Shown here: one piece after another, positions 23,810-28,106 of the stretch
How positions within the stretch are numbered: the first letter of the stretch is position 1
How the letters are laid out: each line of letters begins with the position of its first letter
Source: an uncultured Muribaculaceae bacterium
GTDB taxonomy: Bacteria > Bacteroidota > Bacteroidia > Bacteroidales > Muribaculaceae
Direction: 5' to 3'
Length of the DNA: 28,106 nt
NCBI GenBank assembly: GCA_905209725.1
Contig: CAJLTZ010000026.1
Coordinates: 1 to 28,106, forward strand
Position numbers and translations under genes: made by a program
The notes under the pieces: model-generated
What the model was told of the DNA's origin: nothing
Databases searched by the model: none
What the model saw: the letters and a program-made list of their open reading frames with translations, nothing else

Positions 23810-25064
23810 ATGCAAACCGGTGCTCGCCATCCTGGCGATGCTTTTCCCCCTGTTAGCGGCCAAGGCGCAGGATGTGAGCCCATATTCGATGTATGGCTAC
23901 GGCATCCTCGGCGACCGCGCCACATCCATGCAGCGCCAGATGGGAGGCGTGGGATACGCCATGAACTCAGGCAGGCAGATCAATGTGATGAATCCTGCCT
24001 CCTATGCCGCCATCGACTCGCTTACTTTCCTCTTCGACCTCGGCGCCGACATGTCGGCAATCTGGAGTAAGGAGGGCAGCGCCAAGGAACGCTCCTGGGG
24101 CGGCGGACTCGACTATGTCACCATGCAGTTCCCTATCTGCAAATATATGGGCGGATCTGTGGGTATGCTCCCCTATAGCTCCGTGGGATATGCCTTCGGC
24201 AACGAAATCCAGCACGGCACGTCGGAAAACCAGGGTTCGGGCGGCATCAACGAGGTCTACCTCGGCGTCAGCGGCAAGGTGAAGGGCTTCTCGGTGGGCG
24301 TCAACGTGAGCTATAACTTCGGCAATATCGTCAACGACGTGTTTGCCTCCCCCTCCGGAGGCACGCGAACGAAATTCGAGCACGTGATGCATATCCGCGA
24401 CTGGAACATAGTGGCCGGCGCCCAATACACCTTCCATTGGAACCGCTTCCATAAGATTGTGGCCGGTGTGACCTACAGTCCAAAGAAATCCATGCTCGGC
24501 AAAACCTGGGCCACCATCCAGGAAACAAGCCAGGATACATATCCCGACACCGTGGCCTACATGCGCATGAAGGGCAAATACTATATGCCCCACACCGTGG
24601 GCGCAGGCGTCTCCTACACCTACTCCAAGTCGAGCCGCCTGTCGGTGGAATTCGACTTCACATGGCAGGGCTGGGAGGATTGCAAATATTCCGCCCTCTA
24701 TTCCGAGAAGGAGCCCGAGAAGGTAGTGTTCGAGGGAATGAAATTCCGCAACCGCACCAAATATGCCTTAGGCGCCGAATATGTGCCCAAGCAGCGCGGC
24801 AACTACGGCCAGCGAATGAACTATCGCTTAGGCGCCTACTATTGCGACGACTATCTGATGATAAGAGGCAACGGAGTGCGTGAATATGGCATAAGCTGCG
24901 GCGTAGGTTTCCCGACACCGGAGGGAAAGACGATGGTGAATCTCGGCGTGGAATGGAAGCACCGCAGCGCCTCCCCGCAGCAGTTGATTTCCGAGAACTA
25001 CCTGATGGTAAACCTTGGCGTGAACTTCAACGAGGTATGGTTCTTCAAGCGCAAGATCCGATAA
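23802..25064 (+). CDS. Outer-membrane beta-barrel protein (porin/FadL-like)
   Basis: A 420-residue exported protein with a signal peptide (KPVLAILAMLFPLLAAKA, then QDVSPYSMYGYG). The N-terminus, YSMYGYGILGDRATSMQRQMGGVGYA, is typical of Bacteroidota barrel proteins distantly related to FadL/OmpP1. It is followed by alternating amphipathic strands (SVGVNVSYNFGN, WNIVAGAQYTFHW, SVEFDFTWQGWEDCK), ending in aromatic strands (YLMVNLGVNFNEVWFF). Possible substrates are hydrophobic compounds, but nothing visible decides this. The ATG at 23802 is chosen because it places the signal peptide conventionally; an ATG at 23790 in the same frame adds four residues. It overlaps coaX by 8 nt and precedes lptC by 38 nt, so it is in the same operon. 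Confidence 0.75.
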   Translation: MNKCKPVLAILAMLFPLLAAKAQDVSPYSMYGYGILGDRATSMQRQMGGVGYAMNSGRQINVMNPASYAAIDSLTFLFDLGADMSAIWSKEGSAKERSWGGGLDYVTMQFPICKYMGGSVGMLPYSSVGYAFGNEIQHGTSENQGSGGINEVYLGVSGKVKGFSVGVNVSYNFGNIVNDVFASPSGGTRTKFEHVMHIRDWNIVAGAQYTFHWNRFHKIVAGVTYSPKKSMLGKTWATIQETSQDTYPDTVAYMRMKGKYYMPHTVGAGVSYTYSKSSRLSVEFDFTWQGWEDCKYSALYSEKEPEKVVFEGMKFRNRTKYALGAEYVPKQRGNYGQRMNYRLGAYYCDDYLMIRGNGVREYGISCGVGFPTPEGKTMVNLGVEWKHRSASPQQLISENYLMVNLGVNFNEVWFFKRKIR

Positions 25065-25102
25065 AGCCGGGCCGGGGCCGGAGCGGCGGAGCGTGTCGCG
25101 GC

Positions 25103-25723
25103 ATGCGGCGCGCCAGGACTTTGCTGATCGGAGCCTTCGCGCTTCTGATTGGCGCTTCGGCCTGTACCGAGGAGCGCAAGATCGATGTGGCCGCCTCGCT
25201 CAATACAAAGAAAATGGCCACGATGACCACCAAAAATGTGGCCACCCTGATAAGCGACTCCGGAGTGGTGCAATATAAGATTGTGTCGCCCCTCTGGCAG
25301 GTCTATGATGAGGTGGACACCCCATACTGGATCTTCCCCAAAGGCCTCTATCTGCAGAAATACGACAGGATGTTCCATGTGGTGGCCACAGTGGCGGCCG
25401 ACTCGGCCCGCTATCTGAAAGACCTCCGCATCTGGAAACTGATGGGACACGTGGAGATGACCAAGGTGCCCAAGGACCTTTTCCAGAGCGAACGCCTTTT
25501 CTGGGACCAGCGTCGCGGAATTATATATAGCGATACGTTTATACATATAGAGACCACCACCCATGTGCTCGAGGGAATCGGTTTTGAGAGCGACGAGAAA
25601 CTCTCCTCCTACCGCATTCTCAAGCCGCAGGGAATCTTCCCGATCGACCGTGAGGCAATGAGCGGAGGCCCGCAGCCGGCGGCCGGGCCATCAGGCAGCA
25701 CGGCATTGGATTCCCTTCAATAA
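25103..25723 (+). CDS. lptC: LPS export ABC transporter periplasmic protein LptC (lipoprotein form)
   Basis: A 206-residue protein with a lipoprotein signal (LLIGAFALLIGASAC, Cys21). It is followed by a LptC/OstA-type beta-jellyroll region: TLISDSGVVQYKI, YWIFPKGLYLQKYD, a stretch over DLRIWKLMGHVEM and IIYSDTFIHIETTTHVLEGIGFES. LptC connects the inner-membrane LptBFG pump to the periplasmic bridge that carries lipopolysaccharide outward. In Bacteroidota LptC is often a lipoprotein, as here. The frame is open 50 codons upstream into the preceding gene, but the ATG at 25103 gives the clean signal peptide. The C-terminal 25 residues are low-complexity (Gly, Pro, Ser, Ala) and probably disordered. 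Placement after the barrel gene and before the CNNM gene supports the call. Confidence 0.85.
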   Translation: MRRARTLLIGAFALLIGASACTEERKIDVAASLNTKKMATMTTKNVATLISDSGVVQYKIVSPLWQVYDEVDTPYWIFPKGLYLQKYDRMFHVVATVAADSARYLKDLRIWKLMGHVEMTKVPKDLFQSERLFWDQRRGIIYSDTFIHIETTTHVLEGIGFESDEKLSSYRILKPQGIFPIDREAMSGGPQPAAGPSGSTALDSLQ

Positions 25724-25763
25724 TGTGGCATTGGCGGCGAATATTAAGTGAAAATAGATTGAA

Positions 25764-27047
25764 ATGGAATTAGCACCATCATTAGCCATAATAATCACGC
25801 TGATAGCGATAGTATTCTCCGGCCTCTTCTCGGGCACGGAGATTGCGTTTGTGCAGAGCAACCGCGTTCGCATGGAGATTGACGCCGCCAGCGGCGGAAT
25901 CGTCGACAGGATAATCCGCGGATTCTCCCGCCATGAGGATATGTTTATCTCCACGCTCCTTGTGGGCAATAATGTGGTGCTCGTAATCTATGGTCTCTCC
26001 TTCTCTGCGCTCGTGAACCCCTGGCTCGAGACCATCTTCAAGGGCAACGAGGCGCTCGTGCTCATATCCAACACGGTGCTTTCCACAGGCGTGATCCTGC
26101 TCACAGGCGAGTTCCTTCCCAAGAGCACATTCCGTATCAATCCGAATTTCATGATGCGCCTTCTTGCGTTGCCGCTCTATCTGATCTATCTGGTGCTCTA
26201 TCCTATTTCGTGGTTCGTGTCGGCCATCTCGAAGGGGCTGATGAAACTCTTCGGCCTCGGAGGCGAGGAGCAGTCGGAGTCGGGACTCACCATGGATCAG
26301 CTCGACACGTATCTGCGCCAGTCGGTGCATGACAATACCGGCGTGCTTGCCGTGGAAAACGAGGTGAAGATATTCCGCCGTGCCGTGGATTTCAAGGACA
26401 CCGAAGTGGTGGAATGCATGACTCCGCGCAATGAGATTGTGGCAGTGCCCATAGCCGGCACCACGCGCGAGGGCTTGCGCGACCTCTTCATCCGCACGGG
26501 CCTTTCCAAGATTGTGGTCTACGATGAGGATATCGACGATGTGAAGGGATATATCCATGTCTCCGAACTCCTCAATGCCGACGCCGACTGGCGCAAGATG
26601 CTCAAGCCGGTGATATTCACGCCCGAAACCATGCTTGCCAATAAGATGATGCGCCGCATGATGGCGGAGAAGCGCAGCATGGCCGTTGTGGTGGATGAAT
26701 TCGGAGGCACGGCCGGCCTGCTCACACTCGAGGATATCGTGGAGGAAATCTTCGGCGAGATAGAGGATGAGCACGACCGCAAGCGGATTGTGGCCCGTAC
26801 GCTTGGCGAGGGAATCTATATGTTCTCCGGGCGAGTGGAAATCTCCACCATCAATGAGGAATTCGGACTCGATATCCGCGAAAGCGAGGATTATCACACC
26901 ATCGCCGGCTATATTCTCGAAAATCTTGAGGCACTCCCTAAACAGGGCGATGAGTTCGAGATCGGCAACCTTAAATTCACGATTAAAAAGATGTCTACAA
27001 CGAAGATAGAACTCGTGAGGGTAGAGGTGCTCAAAGAGAAAAAATGA
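25764..27047 (+). CDS. CNNM/CorC-type transporter with CBS domains (hemolysin family; GldE-like)
   Basis: A 427-residue inner-membrane protein with the standard order. The DUF21/CNNM transmembrane domain (about 1-190) opens FSGLFSGTEIAFVQSNRVR and contains LLVGNNVVLVIYG. A CBS pair (about 210-335) includes VECMTPRNEIVAVP and MAVVVDEFGGTAGLLTLEDIVEEIFG. A CorC_HlyC domain (about 345-420) ends in ELVRVEVLKEK. Related proteins are linked to magnesium or cobalt efflux, and in gliding Bacteroidota one paralog is named GldE; the older hemolysin label is misleading. There is no sign of gliding genes here. It follows lptC by 40 nt and is the last gene of the divIC operon. Confidence 0.9.
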   Translation: MELAPSLAIIITLIAIVFSGLFSGTEIAFVQSNRVRMEIDAASGGIVDRIIRGFSRHEDMFISTLLVGNNVVLVIYGLSFSALVNPWLETIFKGNEALVLISNTVLSTGVILLTGEFLPKSTFRINPNFMMRLLALPLYLIYLVLYPISWFVSAISKGLMKLFGLGGEEQSESGLTMDQLDTYLRQSVHDNTGVLAVENEVKIFRRAVDFKDTEVVECMTPRNEIVAVPIAGTTREGLRDLFIRTGLSKIVVYDEDIDDVKGYIHVSELLNADADWRKMLKPVIFTPETMLANKMMRRMMAEKRSMAVVVDEFGGTAGLLTLEDIVEEIFGEIEDEHDRKRIVARTLGEGIYMFSGRVEISTINEEFGLDIRESEDYHTIAGYILENLEALPKQGDEFEIGNLKFTIKKMSTTKIELVRVEVLKEKK

Positions 27048-27077
27048 GCAAAATGGTGTAAAAAAGGTTATAGAATG

Positions 27078-27093
27078 GTGCAATGTATTGCAC
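27078..27093. promoter_or_regulatory. Perfect 16-bp dyad upstream of the sigma factor promoter
   Basis: GTGCAAT and ATTGCAC flank a GT centre, forming a palindrome of 7-bp arms about 25 nt upstream of the -33 element. It has the size and symmetry of a dimeric regulator site. It could also be a weak hairpin ending the upstream operon, but it lacks a direct T-run. The factor is unknown. Confidence 0.4.
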
Positions 27094-27117
27094 GAGGTAA
27101 AAATTTATACGATTTTT

Positions 27118-27149
27118 ATTGGAAATGCAAGAATAAATTTTTAATTTTG
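27118..27149 (+). promoter_or_regulatory. Promoter of the ECF sigma factor gene
   Basis: An ATTG near 27118-27121 stands for the -33 element, and 20 nt later comes TAATTTTG (27142-27149), an exact TAnnTTTG match. Transcription would begin about 27153, giving a leader of roughly 75 nt. The gap 27048-27227 holds no other gene. Confidence 0.65.
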
Positions 27150-27227
27150 GCGCGTAAATATTTCAAGCTTACGCAATGCAACGAAAGCGTGGAATAAATA
27201 CAAAAGTACACAAATTTCCACTATTTA

Positions 27228-27734
27228 ATGGACAGAAACGAAGCCTTCACATCCTCTGTAGTTGGAATGCAAGGAAATCTTTACTCCTTTGCATTGAAAT
27301 TGACTGCTGATAAGGAAGAGGCGCAGGACCTGGTGCAGGAGACCACATTGAAAGCCTTACGCAATGAGGAAAAATTTGTGGACGACGCCAACCTTCGCGG
27401 TTGGATGATGACCATCATGCGCAACATCTTTATCAACAATTGCCGGCGCAATGCCAAAGTAGGAATTGTAGTCGACACCAGCGAAGATCTCTTTCATCTC
27501 AACATGTCTCAGGATTCAGGGATCGAGACCCCTGACGGAGTCTTTGCGGCCAACGAGATAAGCGCAATTCTCGCCGGCTTTCCCACCGAATTCCGGGTAC
27601 CATTCAACATGCACATCGCGGGTTACAAGTATGAGGAGATCAGCGAGCTTTTGAAGATGCCCTTGGGCACCGTGAAAAGCCACATCTTCTCCACACGCAA
27701 GCGCCTGCGTGAGATATTGAAAGACTACCGTTAA
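27228..27734 (+). CDS. ECF-type RNA polymerase sigma factor
   Basis: A 168-residue sigma-70-family factor with regions 2 and 4 only. Region 2 (about 14-90) includes ADKEEAQDLVQETTLKAL and the aromatic/basic segment LRGWMMTIMRNIFINNCRR. Region 4 (about 110-165) has FPTEFRVPFNMHIAGYKYEEI, then the helix-turn-helix LKMPLGTVKSHIFSTRKRL. Sequence and size fit the housekeeping-like ECF group common in Bacteroidales rather than FecI-type factors, because no FecR anti-sigma gene follows. It has its own promoter and a palindrome upstream. The regulon is unknown. The reading frame stays open for 45 codons beyond the TAA (see separate entry). Confidence 0.92.
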   Translation: MDRNEAFTSSVVGMQGNLYSFALKLTADKEEAQDLVQETTLKALRNEEKFVDDANLRGWMMTIMRNIFINNCRRNAKVGIVVDTSEDLFHLNMSQDSGIETPDGVFAANEISAILAGFPTEFRVPFNMHIAGYKYEEISELLKMPLGTVKSHIFSTRKRLREILKDYR

Positions 27735-27872
27735 TTCGCCCTCATTTTTATAAACAATCCATTCTTTGATTTTACAGACACACCATTAGCGGACTACCTA
27801 TTGGAAGAGTGGGTAGCGGACTCCGGAAAATCGACATCCATTCGAACGCTTAACTTAAAAAAATCCGATTAG
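27735..27872 (+). other. Open frame continuing in phase after the sigma factor stop
   Basis: Directly after the sigma gene's TAA the same frame stays open to a TAG at 27870. It reads protein-like (NNPFFDFTDTPLADYLLEE, then WVADSGKSTSIRTLNL) but has no ATG, GTG or TTG placed to start the conserved-looking part. It holds two in-phase copies of TAGCGGACT (27787 and 27814). It may be a remnant of a small gene or a lost C-terminal extension, or chance. Confidence 0.25.
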
Positions 27873-27885
27873 TTTATAAGAAATC

Positions 27886-27920
27886 AAATCCGCGACGCCA
27901 TCGACGTCGCGGATTTTTTT
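27886..27920 (+). terminator. Strong intrinsic terminator after the sigma factor gene
   Basis: A perfect 12-bp stem: AAATCCGCGACG (27886-27897) with CGTCGCGGATTT (27905-27916), a 7-nt loop, and a continuing T-run to 27920. Confidence 0.9.
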
Positions 27921-27965
27921 AGAGCCGATTATGATAGTCAGCTTGTAAGGAATGAGGACTTCCAT

Positions 27966-28079
27966 ATGTGCTTGAAAATAGCTGGCCATGTTTTCCGGTA
28001 TGTATTTGTATGTCGCGACATTCTAAGAACGCGAGTTCGGGATAAGCGATTCCCCAAGAAAGTTGAATCGGCAACCTGA
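27966..28079 (+). CDS. Small open frame of 37 codons between two terminators
   Basis: The ATG at 27966 starts a frame ending at a TGA inside the loop of the last hairpin. Its frame is open further upstream and reads NEDFHMCLKIAGHVFRYVFV, which loosely resembles the E-D-x-x-x-C-L-R-I segment of family 2 glycosyltransferases. It could be a gene fragment or chance. No ribosome-binding site or convincing promoter was found. Confidence 0.15.
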   Translation: MCLKIAGHVFRYVFVCRDILRTRVRDKRFPKKVESAT

Positions 28080-28098
28080 AAAAGTTGCCGATTCTTTT
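28065..28098 (+). terminator. Intrinsic terminator at the right edge
   Basis: GAATCGGCAAC (28065-28075) pairs perfectly with GTTGCCGATTC (28084-28094) around an 8-nt loop, followed by TTTT. No assigned gene lies between it and the previous terminator, so it may end an unseen small transcript, or serve a gene on the other strand beyond the window. Confidence 0.8.
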
Positions 28099-28106
28099 GG
28101 TAATAT

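Noticed and set aside
25782..27083. A 433-codon open frame on the minus strand
   Set aside because: It is antisense to the CNNM/CBS gene whose domains are all intact; the His/Glu-rich composition is typical of a codon-bias shadow.
1..28106. CRISPR arrays, tRNA or rRNA genes
   Set aside because: No regularly spaced repeats and no cloverleaf or rRNA-like sequence was recognised on either strand.

Overview
The window looks like a chromosomal segment of a Bacteroidota genome, most likely order Bacteroidales; a Muribaculaceae-like gut organism is my inference from gene order and composition. The support is threefold. Several intergenic gaps carry the Bacteroidota promoter pattern (TTTG, 19-21 nt, TAnnTTTG). 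Most genes lack a strong Shine-Dalgarno. The protein families are typical of the phylum: a DUF4271 membrane protein next to HemD, a DUF2723 glycosyltransferase-like protein, a lipoprotein with BACON-like modules, a lipoprotein-type LptC, and an ending resembling a type IX secretion tail.

Layout. (1) 1-4.1 kb: NAD kinase (+), the tRNA methylthiotransferase MiaB (-), and an acetate/succinate-type CoA-transferase (+). The CoA-transferase has a consensus promoter and a leader with a strong nested hairpin. (2) 4.1-14.5 kb: a minus-strand block. Transcription order is the DUF2723 membrane glycosyltransferase-like protein, a NodB-type polysaccharide deacetylase, an NAD-dependent epimerase, a DUF4271 membrane protein and HemD; then, after 77 nt, a large PEP/pyruvate-binding protein with receiver-like N-terminal domains. 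The first five genes are tightly packed, with 4-10 nt overlaps or short gaps. (3) 14.6-22.16 kb: an AT-richer accessory block between two divergent housekeeping units. It has a minus-strand multidomain lipoprotein and a five-gene plus-strand cluster: two unequal TIM-barrel glycosidase-like paralogs without signal peptides, and two exported paralogs of an unrecognised family separated by an unrelated exported protein. Intrinsic terminators bound it on both sides. (4) 22.16-27.05 kb: a plus-strand housekeeping operon: DivIC/FtsB-like protein, small membrane protein, type III pantothenate kinase, outer-membrane barrel-like protein, LptC and a CNNM/CorC-type CBS protein. (5) 27.05-28.1 kb: an ECF-type sigma factor with its own promoter, then about 370 nt without a convincing gene but with two strong terminators.

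The accessory block is the part most likely to be undescribed. One member of the secreted pair ends in a tail resembling a type IX sorting signal. Its sister is a lipoprotein that stops just before that tail, so the same domain seems to be displayed by two routes. In the glycosidase-like pair, only one member keeps an Asp-Glu-Pro motif at the position where related barrels, as I recall them, carry it. No SusC/SusD pair, transposase, integrase, tRNA or CRISPR array was seen. Family assignments come from motif recognition by eye; no database search was run.
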